Shown: piece after piece, positions 21,601-30,212 of the stretch
How positions within the stretch are numbered: the stretch's first letter is position 1
Layout: every line of letters starts with the position of its first letter
From: Siphonodentalium dalli
Taxonomy: Eukaryota; Mollusca; Scaphopoda; Gadilida; Siphonodentaliidae
Assembly (NCBI GenBank): GCA_032622095.1
Contig: CP136064.1
Span: 49,856,073-49,920,072, forward strand
Direction of reading: 5' to 3'
Length of the DNA stretch: 64,000 nt
Position numbers and translations under genes: made by a program
Notes under the pieces: generated by a model
Told to the model about the DNA's origin: nothing
What the model saw: only the letters and a program-made list of their open reading frames with translations
Database searches by the model: none

Positions 21601-23368
21601 CAAACACAACTTGAAGATATACAGCCATGTCTTGAGTCTCACTTTAAATTTTTCCGCACATGGCACCAATTCAAAATCACCAGTGCAGTGTCCTTCTAAT
21701 ATCTCTTAACTGATCATTTACAATTTTGAAAAGTCGATCTGTTAGATCTGGCAGTTTTAAAATTTTCCAGTCCATTGACAATTAATGATATTGTTCATTG
21801 ACTCGCAATTGTTATTTGTTTTTAAGAATGAATTCGTTAAATTACCTAATTTATTGGACTCGTTTCGTAAATTCTGCTATAAACTGTGGACTAGTTGTAG
21901 ATCCTCTATTGAAGTGATGTGAAACACTCCGGAAGGGTTATCAAATAGAAATGGAGAATACTCTAGATCAAAGTAGTTATTTTTTACGAATATAAATCCA
22001 AATTTACAACACACATCGTAATTCTTATATATTAATTAAATGCAATGAGTCTCGATGGCGAAATCATTTGCGTTAAGTTTATTGCCCATTGTTGCGTCCC
22101 GAATCGAGATGTAAATATTTACAATTGAGTGTAGTTCAGACGATGTTTTCTATGGAGTGGTATGGTCAATTTCTTTGAGATTTTCGGCGATGTTAGTATA
22201 ATGATACATTCCCCCAGTTGACATGGCACCTGCGAACTAATTTATCTGTTTCACACACCCAAACAAGTCCATAATATGTCTTTAATGAAATAAATTGTTC
22301 GGATAAAATAACAAATATATAAAATTTTGTTTATAGTCTTTTTATTTTATTGTGACATATTTCAATATATATTGTAGATAAAGCGAGCATATTTCTTTGC
22401 TGTATCAGTATGAATCTGGGTGTATGTTTACATAGACTGCCAAGATACATTAGGTATGTACAGTAATGCCCTAAATAATTGACTCCTTAACCACAGCAGA
22501 ATTATGGGTAATTTTTCAGGATTTAGTCAGAAATATGGCTTGTTGCCATTCGTCGGAAAGCTCTCAGTGAGAGCTTTCCGATGAATGGCAACAAGCTATA
22601 TTTCTGCTGTGGTTAAGGAGTTGATTATTTAGGGCATTTGCATTGCTGTCTGTAAGCTCTCTTTGCACCCTATGTGTTCTAATTTGGTGGTTCGCATCAT
22701 TTGTGTTGATCGTGTGCACACCACTCCGTTTGGAAGGGCTATTATAATAATTATTACATGCCTGTTCCTGAAAAACACAACATATTTTCATCCTTCATGG
22801 AACGTGTCATATTTTTCAAGCGACTCCACACATATGTGGAATCAGACGATGTTGACATCCAGGCCCCAAGATTCGACGAGAATCACAGAATCGATTCTCA
22901 TAATGATTCTCGTAAAACTATTCAATTTTCAGTGCTTTATGACTAACTTGATTCAGCATTTGATTCTCGCAAAATTAAAGGTATTTTAAGCCCTGACATC
23001 ACTTGTACAATCTCGGAAGGAGAGACCTCCGAGGATGCCCCTCTCTTTCTATCCTTCCGTGTTGGCACTCATGTCGTATCAACAAACCCATTAACACACT
23101 CATGTCATTCCCTGTATTTGCTCTTCTAAAATATAGAAATTAACATCAGCCCTTATAATTGTGAATTTTACTACTTACTTGGTGGAGCAGGGCCTCCTGC
23201 ATAGCCCTGTTGAGGCATCATTCCTTGCTGTCCTGGAGGAGGGCCATATCCCTGTCCTGGAGGAGGGCCATATCCTTGTCCTGGTGGGGGACCATACCCC
23301 TGCCCAGGGGGACCGTATGCCGGGGGTGCACCATATCCAGGTGGACCTTCTTGTTTTTGACCTTGCAT
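12558..23368 (-). CDS. PLSCR: Phospholipid scramblase (PLSCR family), 6 coding exons, 3' end missing
   Basis: Scramblases are calcium-dependent membrane proteins that move phospholipids between bilayer leaflets. Coding exons in transcript order are 23368-23179, 21296-21156, 19310-19233, 16071-15995, 13651-13521 and 12678-12558. They total 738 nt (246 codons) with intron phases 1, 1, 1, 0, 2, 0, and every boundary is GT-AG. Residues 1-63 are a Pro/Gly/Tyr/Gln-rich tail with GYGPPPGQ repeats, and Q70-75 is a glutamine run. CPPGLEYL (87-94) and QIDQLLVQQ (96-104) start the scramblase domain. [26 protein letters not shown], a Cys-rich stretch (seven Cys at 167-186) and APPG (194-197) match the family in order. 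Human PLSCR1 is 318 residues and continues past this point with a DADNF calcium-binding segment and a C-terminal membrane helix. Neither was found. The palmitoylation motif CCCPCC is represented here by [10 protein letters not shown]. The family is certain; the orthologue number is not. Confidence 0.93.
12774..12960. repeat. Dispersed repeat fragment in intron 5
   Basis: 'ggaatggtctattattcat' followed by 'ctggagggatgttcagg' has relatives at 10040-10105 and 24317-24380. 'ttaaccctttcaacatg' at about 12943 may be a TTAA-type end. Boundaries are not resolved. Confidence 0.5.
13521..13651 (-). CDS. PLSCR: Scramblase coding exon 5 (Cys-rich segment)
   Basis: Encodes residues 163-205 plus two bases: [20 protein letters not shown] followed by [20 protein letters not shown]. 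The acceptor is 'catcttccag|GAGG' and the donor 'CAGGA|gtatgt'. The Cys cluster corresponds to the palmitoylated region of mammalian scramblases. Confidence 0.92.
14290..14600. repeat. Degenerate dispersed repeat in intron 4
   Basis: 'gccaagtttcaaaaacattg' and 'gacggacaagctgattcagt' are typical of old AT-rich interspersed repeats of marine invertebrates. At 14316-14340 is a short run of telomere-like CCCTAA-type hexamers with mutations. No coding potential. Confidence 0.45.
14628..14796. mobile_element. Truncated piggyBac-like MITE
   Basis: Begins TTAACCCTTCTATGACTGG, close to the element at 12268, and carries the same 'ccaatgcattctcttata' hairpin module. The second module breaks off near 14796 and no closing TTAA terminus is found. 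Confidence 0.65.
15320..15404. mobile_element. TA-flanked foldback MITE, 85 bp (family F)
   Basis: Perfect 33-bp arms beginning CAGTAATGCCCTAAATAATC, with TA directly outside both ends (15318-15319 and 15405-15406). A TA duplication with CAGT termini suggests Tc1/mariner mobilisation. It is a short deletion form of the 213-bp elements at 20869 and 24742. Confidence 0.8.
15578..15966 (-). mobile_element. Palindrome-ended repeat element (family G), copy 1
   Basis: Both ends are hairpins built on 'gcagaatgaggtccccagag' and its complement, joined by about 140 bp of middle sequence ('gaaactttccagagaagatg' in the other orientation). This copy is inverted relative to 19837-20235 and 20476-20850. 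The outermost sequence is a complement of 'gtgtgcctgtcatttgcag'. Confidence 0.75.
15995..16071 (-). CDS. PLSCR: Scramblase coding exon 4
   Basis: Encodes the end of codon 137 through 162: [20 protein letters not shown] then TDNLGQ, aligning with the family motif 'C.R.CCG..R.F...I.DN.GQ'. The acceptor is 'ttcttgcag|AGTC' and the donor 'GGCCAG|gtaaaa'. Confidence 0.92.
16507..17030. repeat. TIR element (about 16623-17029) with an overlapping 272-bp direct duplication
   Basis: 'tggctcactgacatgtctgc' occurs at 16507 and again near 16779, each followed by similar sequence ending 'tactattagggccac' or 'ccat'. The segment 16623-17029 also has inverted ends: 'gggccatttctaatggcac' at the left against 'gcgccattagaaagtggctc' at the right. 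This looks like a MITE partly duplicated in tandem. The target-site duplication is not clear. Confidence 0.65.
17203..17700 (+). repeat. Three tandem units of about 157-169 bp
   Basis: 'taactcatgtaaaaataa' recurs near 17210, 17366 and 17534, each followed by 'ctttggttcagatcaaataa' and 'aactggagttatcg'. The block ends 'ggatggacggacgtgccggc', a common end of dispersed repeats in marine invertebrate genomes. Not coding. Confidence 0.8.
17752..18560 (+). mobile_element. Interspersed element ending in a 32-bp minisatellite (copy 1)
   Basis: Sequence from about 17752 to 18245 ('atattcatatttgttc', 'cgctctttattatttcca', 'tctatatttga.tattattt') is homologous to 61784-62281. In this copy the element continues into a 32-bp tandem array; in the other only one short unit is present. 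Confidence 0.75.
18246..18556 (+). repeat. 32-bp minisatellite (about 10 copies)
   Basis: The unit is 'catacccaccaccaacaccg' followed by 'cccgtatcttaa'. Copies differ by c/t and a/g transitions, and one unit is shortened ('atctttaacccaccgcc'). Lies in intron 3 of the scramblase gene. The Gly/Val/Arg-rich frame on the minus strand is repeat translation. Confidence 0.95.
18763..19111. mobile_element. piggyBac-like MITE (349 bp)
   Basis: Perfect 18-bp inverted termini TTAACCCTTTACCCAACA, including the TTAA target. The core at about 18890-18960 is a near-perfect hairpin containing 'gcattctcttatatatgcga'. Confidence 0.88.
19233..19310 (-). CDS. PLSCR: Scramblase coding exon 3
   Basis: Encodes the end of codon 111 through 136: [20 protein letters not shown] then VYFAQE, matching the family's 'LTGFETNNKYEIKNSFGQ' segment. 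The acceptor is 'ttattttcag|TGTT' and the donor 'CAAGAAG|gtaagt'. Confidence 0.93.
19837..20235 (+). mobile_element. Palindrome-ended repeat element (family G), copy 2
   Basis: Starts 'gtgtgcctgtcatttgcag' and ends with its complement 'gcaactgacaggcacac'. Both ends carry hairpin arms with 'gcagaatgaggtcc'. The middle is shared with copies 1 and 3. Confidence 0.8.
20476..20850 (+). mobile_element. Palindrome-ended repeat element (family G), copy 3
   Basis: Same structure as 19837-20235. Opens near 'gtccgtcattgcagaatgag' and closes near 'gtaaatgacagacacac'. It lies 19 bp left of a family F foldback element. Confidence 0.75.
20869..21081. mobile_element. TA-flanked foldback MITE, 213 bp (family F)
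   Basis: Almost perfectly palindromic over its whole length. Ends are CAGTAATGCCCTAAGTAATG and the near-complement. TA lies outside each end (20867-20868, 21082-21083). The centre is 'agctcttggggagagct'. It is 74 bp from scramblase exon 2. Confidence 0.9.
21156..21296 (-). CDS. PLSCR: Scramblase coding exon 2
   Basis: Encodes the end of codon 64 through 110: [16 protein letters not shown], then [18 protein letters not shown], the hallmark start of the scramblase domain (human PLSCR1 has [18 protein letters not shown]). The acceptor is 'tttcatacag|TGCC' and the donor 'ATGGAAG|gtttgt'. Confidence 0.95.
21400..21510 (+). repeat. Left end of a 'tagtgatg...atcgg' TIR element
   Basis: 'tagtgatgagccgatgatcg' resembles the left terminus of the complete element at 28676. 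Internal 'atcggctgattatggcccat' also matches. No right end follows. Confidence 0.6.
21906..22290 (+). repeat. Diverged single copy of the 485-bp repeat family
   Basis: Homologous to the tandem pair at 62886-63856: 'gtgatgtgaaacactccgg', 'ctcgatggcgaaatcatttg', 'cgaatcgagatgtaaatatt', 'gtccataatatgtcttta'. Lies in intron 1 (between coding exons 1 and 2). Confidence 0.8.
22461..22649. mobile_element. Degenerate family F foldback MITE
   Basis: Left end CAGTAATGCCCTAAATAATT after TA. The arms pair through 'ggcttgttgccattcgtcgg' and its complement. The right end is decayed ('agggcatttgcattgctg') and part of the right arm is deleted. Confidence 0.75.
23179..23368 (-). CDS. PLSCR: Scramblase coding exon 1 (Pro/Gly-rich N-terminus)
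   Basis: Starts at ATG 23368-23366, residues [20 protein letters not shown], then repeats of GQGYGPPP encoded by imperfect 24-bp tandem repeats (about 23228-23305). The donor is 'CCACCAA|gtaagt'. 'ttgttttag' lies 17 bp upstream of the ATG on the minus strand and is a good acceptor, so a non-coding first exon right of 23385 is likely (inference). Confidence 0.85.
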
Positions 23369-23746
23369 TGTGGACTAATCTGTTCTAAAACAAGACATAC
23401 TTTTAAGGAGTGTTTAGACGAATCCATTGCGTTTGTGTGTTGAGTTGAAATTGGAATACACTGAGACTATGATGCCTCCTGTATGGTGTATCCATTAATT
23501 CGATTTTCAAAGCAACGCAAGCCCCAATGCAAACCTTGTATGGCAGTATGGTGCGTGTGTCATGATGTTTAAAAAATGGTGGCTTAGTCTGCGAGGTGAA
23601 GGATATTTTACTTGTATAACAAATTTATGAGAATTTTAGAAATAGAAATATTTAGGTGTTAGGATTTGACTGGTTTGGTATTATCGTAGAATTCCTTTAA
23701 AAAAGATAAGATTGATTTGCAATTTTTTTTTATTCCAATATCGAAC

Positions 23747-24230
23747 TTAACCCTTTCAGTGCCAGGGGCTGATCTCATCGGCCCTAATTTGCGGTCTGTA
23801 AAATCGGCCCTAAAAAAAATTAAAAATATATATATTTTTTTTTTTTTTAGATTGTTTTGGGTTGAATTATTTTTGGGTATGCTTAAGCATGCTATAGCGA
23901 ATTTAAAAACAAACTGGATAAAACCTTAGGGGCATGTTATAACTCAAAACTATCACCAAGTATTCATAGTAATAATGTTGATGCCCATGAAAAACGTAAG
24001 ATTCCCTGGCACTAAACCTACAAAATAAGTCTGTTAAAGAATATAAGAAAAAATTATTAAAATTGTAAAAAATTGTAAAACATAATAACAAATGATGAAA
24101 AATTGTTAGGCCAATGCATTCTCTTATATATGCGAGGCGACCTATGGTCGACTCGCATATATAAGAGAATGCATTGGCACAGGGTATATGGGTTTGATAC
24201 AAAAATCGGACTTGGCACTGAAAGGGTTAA
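23747..24230. mobile_element. piggyBac-like MITE (484 bp)
   Basis: Inverted termini TTAACCCTTTCAGTGCCA, perfect over 18 bp including TTAA. The hairpin core at 24112-24179 ('gcattctcttatatatgcga' and complement) is nearly identical to that of 18763-19111. Confidence 0.88.
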
Positions 24231-24260
24231 CAGCTACAAATGGAAGCTCTGCATTATATG

Positions 24261-24420
24261 GCTAACCCTTTCTATACTTAATTGATTCTCACAGTCTGTT
24301 AAAAAGTGTAAATCGGAATGGTCTATTATTGATTTGGAGGGATTCTAAGGTGATATAGGCAGATGACAGATGAATAAAAGTGCAGAAGGAGCCCTATTTA
24401 TTGAGGGAAATGTTAAAATA
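24261..24420. repeat. Dispersed repeat fragment, relative of 9989-10104
   Basis: 'aaccctttctatactta' and 'ggaatggtctattattgatt' occur in the same order and spacing as at 9989. Function unknown. Confidence 0.55.
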
Positions 24421-24741
24421 TTGTTGACCTATCACAGATGTTCAACTAAACCATTTTATTTGAAAACTGTATTTGGCTTGATATGTTTGATGTTATTAAC
24501 TGAATGACTTTCACTGTAACAGTCATGTTTACATAACAATGGTTTCAGCAAGTGAATTCTCATCCCTGGAGAGTTATAAATAATAACAATTAGTGATTTC
24601 TCTCTCATATACGAGTTTACATACAGCATATTTGAAGTATATTTACAAGCTATAAATGTGTAAACATTTACACATTATCATGGTAATATAATGGGCTCTT
24701 GTATTGCATACTACTTAATGGATCACAGAAAGTTGACTATA

Positions 24742-24954
24742 CAGTAATGCTCTAAGTAATCGACTCCATAACCACAGCAGAATTATGGGTAACTTTTCAG
24801 GATTTAGTCGGAAATATGGCTTGTTGCCATTCATCGGAAAGCTCTCGGGGAGAGCTTTCCGATGAATGGCAACAAGCCATATTTCCGACTAAATCCTGAA
24901 AAGTTACCCATAATTCTGCTGTGGTTATGGAGTCGATTACTTAGGGCATCACTG
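24742..24954. mobile_element. TA-flanked foldback MITE, 213 bp, near-perfect palindrome
   Basis: Ends CAGTAATGCTCTAAGTAATC and complement, with TA at 24740-24741 and 24955-24956. The two arms match almost base for base to a centre 'gctctcggggagagc'. This is the best-preserved copy of family F in the window. Confidence 0.92.
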
Positions 24955-24956
24955 TA

Positions 24957-26864
24957 TGTAGAGAGTAAATTGAACTTAGCCTTAAAATGACATCTCCCGG
25001 TCTAATAGAGAAGTCACTTCTCCCAATTTCAATTCTCTAGGCTGGTCACTGAGCCACTGTAAATGAACCTTTTATCATTTGCGTCCCTGCTAATATCCCT
25101 ATCAGGGACAAGCCTAGAGGTCACATTTACCATCACATGTTGGGGAGTGACTTATTCCTATTAATGTACAGTCTTAGGGAGCAGTCGATTGTTATCAAGA
25201 AGTCATAAACATGGAAGTCTATAAACATAGCAATATGGCAGTAAGGTCATAGTTATTTATGTGAGTGTCCCACGACATGGTTTTGTGTATGAATACTATA
25301 ATGTACTTAAGAATGGTCTGAAGTAAATAGGCCACAGGCTTGAGCCAAAGGAAATTGTTGATGGACGGATGGACGGACGGATGCACTGATGATGGACACC
25401 AACCCATGACATTATCTCAAACTTTACAAAGTAAAGTTGAGCTAAAAATCTTTCATTCATCTACTCACAACAGCCTTTAAACATTCTGATTGGCCGCTCA
25501 AAACAAGCTCCCTCTATGTGTTAAAAGTATGATTTTTAATTGAATTTCACTGATTATAATGTATGGAAAACCATGTGCTTAACCATATCAACAAAACAGA
25601 AAACACAGTAAGCGATGCGTAAAATTATACAGTAGAATAAGAATGTATTGACTGCTCGTGCTTCCATATTTCTTCCTCTCCTAATGGGAGTTCAGTTACT
25701 TTGAGAAAATATTTCTCATAAACAGATGCCAGCAGTTTATCTAATCAGACAAGAAATTGTAACCTTGTGTCCTTAACCTTCAGAAATACGGTCACACTTT
25801 TTGCAGTATGTTGGTTAGTTTGCGTATGTGTCCCCCTATGTGGATTAATCCCATATGATGGTTTCACTCAGTAGAAGTTAATTGGTTTTCATGGTAAACG
25901 TGCATGTGGGTACCGATATACTTTATCATAGAGTTATGTTATTATCAGATTATGATGGGGTTTTGGAGTGATTAATTTTTTATTTTTTTTACAAATTAGT
26001 AGGCCTATAACACAACCACACTGAAGTTTAATTGTCGAAGTAAATGTGTTTTTGTAATAGTTTGTTCATCAGAAGCCATGCATTTGTCTAATTGATACAT
26101 GAAGCCATTGATTGTGTAATCACAAATTTCAAACCCAGAAGTATGGAACAGAAAAACAACCATTGCTCGATCTGAACATTTCATGAAATTCCTAAAGCAG
26201 GTCAAGTCTATTACAGACCAAACTGAGAGCAACTGACGGTACGAAAGTTGTACTACAATCAGCAAACGGAGGAAGGAAACCAGTTCAAATCAAATGAAAA
26301 AGGAACGCGAAAAGTGTACCGAATATTCCGAGGATAGCAGAATGAGTTACATGTACTTCATTCACTGTTCAATGTTGAGTCACAAAAACAGGCTGGGATG
26401 GGTTCATTAAATTTTTTCTTTCAGCTTACATGTTTATATACATGTATGCATAAACGTGCATAGTTTTAACTTTTTAACTGTTTGATTAATTTCTTTATAA
26501 GTTTATATGATGTACTCTGTTTGTTTACTTCACTTGTCTGTATTTTATCATGTTCCTAATTTAGTTTTCTTCCAAAATAAAATATGAAAAATAAACCATC
26601 ATCTTCATAACTCATAAATCCCAAAATAATCCGACACAACAACACTCAATGTTTCATTGATCACTTAAAAACACAATTCTATGATTGATGATAAAGCATA
26701 CCCACATACGCGTTTACCACGAAAATCAATTAACCCACATATGGGATTAATCCACAAACGCAACTTAACCAACATACCGGTACTGCAAAAAGTGCAACCC
26801 TCAGATATATATTCCATGTAAATTCATATGCAGAAGCGGCATTTTTATGTACCGGTACAAAATG
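24957..26864. other. No gene seen; weak foldback and a repeat end
   Basis: An imperfect inverted repeat lies at about 24990-25155 (CTCTAGGCT near 25041 against AGCCTAGAG near 25105; 'agtcacttctccc' against 'ggggagtgact'). At 25320-25450 'ggatggacggacggatg' and 'caccaacccatgacattatc' match the end of the dispersed satellite copy at 12015-12085. The rest is AT-rich with no exon recognised; small frames at 26005-26265 and 26730-26924 have no visible family features. Confidence 0.45.
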
Positions 26865-26878
26865 CATAAGTTCAATAA

Positions 26879-27186
26879 TGATTGATTGATTGGGGTTTAT
26901 TGTCGCTTTAGCCACTAAGGCCATATCACGACATTGCCAGTTTTAGTGGTGGAGGAAATCCGCACACTTGCAACTAATCTAACAGTGATTTCAATGGCTG
27001 ATAAACTCGTCAACCATGTGCGGCAAACCACCGACCATCAGCGAGTAACTGGAAACTCCACCAGATAACGATTTCGAGTTACAAAGTCCACGATGGAAAC
27101 ATGTGAATTTGAACCCTTATCGCCAGCGCTGGAGGGCGAAACGGCTTGGAGTGGTATCCCTAACCGATTGAGCCACCGAGGCCCCT
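26879..27186 (-). mobile_element. tRNA-derived SINE with 14-bp target-site duplication
   Basis: On the minus strand the head reads GGGGCCTCGGTGGCTCAATC, with an A box (TGGCTCAATCGG) and a B box (GGTTCAAATTC) spaced as in a tRNA promoter. A non-tRNA body follows, ending in 'aataaaccccaatcaatcaa', an ATTG-type tail. The exact direct repeat CATAAGTTCAATAA flanks it at 26865-26878 and 27187-27200. It is not a functional tRNA gene, since the head does not fold to a complete cloverleaf and continues into the body. Confidence 0.9.
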
Positions 27187-28675
27187 CATAAGTTCAATAA
27201 GAAGTTTAATCAAATTCCTAAAAGTGTTAATCAAATCGCCATTGATCTCGCCGCGGCTGTTTTAGCGGCGAGTTTTAATTAGTTGTACCGAAGGTGTTTT
27301 TGTGAACAGGTCTGGCAAATGTGAGAATACAGCAGTCAGCTACAATAGCTGTATTCAGCTAACATAGCTGAATTCAGCTATATATTCTGCCCTCGAAAAC
27401 CGGCTGTTTTTCAATAATAAACTAGAAGCACTAATTTGTGCATCAAATTTAGGTCACCCTGTTATCCAGTTACTTTCAAGCTAATAAAAAATGTCACTTG
27501 TTTTGTATCAAAGTGTTGCAATTTATCGACACAGTGATTTTGATTTAAAACTTACTATGATGGGAGGTGAACGTAAATATCCTGGGGACTATTTTATGTG
27601 AAAACGTGAACTAAATCACTTGTAAAATATAGATATACCCCATCAAAGACACTCCTGTACCCCCGCTACTAGAACGGAAAGGAACATTAGAATGGTGTAC
27701 ATAACCTCAAGCATTTGAACTCGCAAACCACTAACGGGTTGTGAGCGATACTGATAACTATTCGTTTGCAATGGTATTTAATACAGATAGTGTGCGGCAA
27801 GCTAAAGTGGTGAGTTGCACTTGCTCGGTTAATCTCGGGCTAGAGATGACCCCCTTTTCAACTATTTATTAAATGTAACTCTGTTAAATTTTATAGTATC
27901 TAATAATTCATGTTTCAGCATAGTGAGCGATCATGCCTTACACATATGCACATCTCTGCTGGCCATTTTTTCTCATCTCATTGCAAAACTATTCTACTAT
28001 TACTCTACTTCAGCCCAATTATTTTTACCTTCGACATTCACCCGTAAAATTACCCTTTAACCATGGTTCATGGTTAATGGTTTTAGTAGCCCATGCAGTT
28101 CGTCTCGGTTAGCTAAGGATGTCTCACATCTTGAAAATTGATGATCTGAATTTCCAATGCAACGTTGGAAGTGTGAATGTTGATGACATGTTGAAGATTT
28201 GAGCAGGGACTTGAGTCGTAATGACCAGGTGAGTTATAATAATCATTTGTTCCAAGTTTTAACTTTATATTGTGAGATGTCATATTTTTGCCAGTGGGCA
28301 ACTCCACCTTCTCAGTTAGCTTTTGTGTATTTAAGTCAGGGTCCTACCCGATCCTCTTATCAGTAGCTTATGCAGTTTATTCTGTTCTAAGTTCTTACAG
28401 AGTCTTCATACATGATTAATTGTTATCAGACTTCTATGATCTAGGCAACTGTCATACTATTTGTGTCCTGACCATGGAGGCCAAGCCATGGGGTGTTGTT
28501 CATCATTGATGTAATAATGATGTCATGCTAACGATGATGCTGAATAAATCTCATGGGACACTAATAGTGAGATTGTTCTTTATTATTCTCCCATTGACAT
28601 GTTATTTGTGGATCAGTCAGGCTCAACCAAGGAACCCATATATTTATAATTCCACCCGACTTACTAAAACTAAGA

Positions 28676-29821
28676 TAGTGATGTTCCGATAATCGGAATC
28701 GGCCGATAATAGCCCATTGGATATTAATCGTACCTCGCAGTTGAACATCGGCTTTTACCGATTGTCAAAAAAAACAAAAACATTCTAGTATCTAAGCGCT
28801 ATATGCGTGCTTTAATAAACGTACACCATACAATCGTAGTATTGAATGCAAAACACAGTTGTAACAACCTAAAAAGAAGTTATTGGCATCGTCCAAACAG
28901 TCTGGTATGATTATATATAAGCATGGCAATACACCTGTCCGATATATCCCGTGTAATATGAAGTTATTGGTTCAATCGCGTGGATACGAAATAGATTCAA
29001 TAACTGACCTCATTACAATGCACATGTAGTTTCTGGTTGAGCACGTGCCATGCTGTGAAGTCACATGCTATATCAATAATTTGAAGCACGCACTGAATGA
29101 ATTAGTACAGTCGCAATCAGAACTATCTGCAATAATGACCAATGTGAGGAGGGGCATAATTAGCTTTGTCGTCTGTAAGGGACAATATGGTGAAGAAGTC
29201 CCAAATTGCACGTGTTTTTGTCGCTCCGCGAGTCACCATTGTTATAATGTTGCTCTCATTACAAGTTATGGCATACGCTATGAAATATGCTTAGCTCCAC
29301 GTTGAACTCGGAGGCGGTCTAGCAAAACAAAATTTGAGTAGGTGGAACTATAAAAGCTTCCCAGTTATTAAACGACAAAAGGTGTGACCAATGGGAATTT
29401 GGGAAATCTCAGAAAAATATGACACCAATTATTATCCATCATTATAAATTTAGTTAATAATCATCGCATTCCATACATTGTCGCACTAACAAGAATTCAA
29501 TCAAGACCTTTATACCGCGTGCAAGTGTTCCCCTTACGGTGATAACGTTACTCTGATTCGGCACCTTTGATCTCTTTGTCAAAACAACTACCGGCATACA
29601 TCAAAGGCAGCGCACAACTGACGTCGGCAGAAATACTATAATACATATATTTTTATGTATTTGGCTTTGAAACTATACCGGGATATGGAGTGCAATGGGT
29701 GTATATAGGTCCATTATGGGAACAAACGCATATATAAACATCGGAATCGGAAATCGGCCGATTGTGCCTCCAGTTATCTGAAATCGGTCCGATGGGCTTT
29801 TTCATTATCGGAACATCACTA
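28676..29821. mobile_element. TIR element, 'tagtgatgttccgataatcgg' family
   Basis: The left terminus TAGTGATGTTCCGATAATCG is mirrored by 'cattatcggaacatcacta' at the right. Subterminal 'aatcggccgat' motifs occur at both ends. The terminus style is hAT-like, but no 8-bp duplication is visible, so the class is tentative. A 86-codon frame at 29045-29305 has no known features. Confidence 0.7.
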
Positions 29822-30191
29822 ATTTTAGAGCACCAATCAAATTCTGTTTGATCAGCACCGGATACTATTTCCGGAACTGATAAAGACATTGCATCTTCGG
29901 CGTTGAATATTGTATTAAATAAAGTTTTCAAGGTATTCCGCAATGCATAAGAGAGTTGAGAACTTGAGAGTTATTAAACCATTAATTATGACCATCCTAT
30001 TGTGCCAGAATTGGACATTTGGACATATTAATTCAGATTCAGACCGAAATTGTTCGCCGTTAGTGAGTTTTCACACATAATCAACATCGCCATGTCGACA
30101 AAATGCATAACATTGTCACAAAACGAATGAAAGTTTTCAGACTTATTTTTGATGTACAGCAATTTTTAAAGTATCTCTTTATAATAATTTG

Positions 30192-30212
30192 GTGGCCCTG
30201 AAAAGGGCTGTT
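30192..30212 (-). promoter_or_regulatory. Possible histone-type 3' stem-loop signal (orphan)
   Basis: On the minus strand: CAGCCCTTTTCAGGGCCACC. A 5-bp stem with TTTC loop and trailing ACCA fits the histone mRNA 3' processing stem-loop, and AAAGAG about 13 nt downstream fits the purine-rich downstream element. No histone reading frame lies upstream on that strand; a LINE fragment does. Alternatively the plus strand encodes LINE residues VALKRA and the match is chance. Confidence 0.35.

Noticed and set aside
24742-24954. microRNA precursor
   Set aside because: The hairpin is far longer and more perfect than a pre-miRNA, and is a multicopy TA-flanked element.
27110-27185. Functional tRNA gene
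   Set aside because: Has A and B boxes but no complete cloverleaf, and continues into a SINE body with a target-site duplication.
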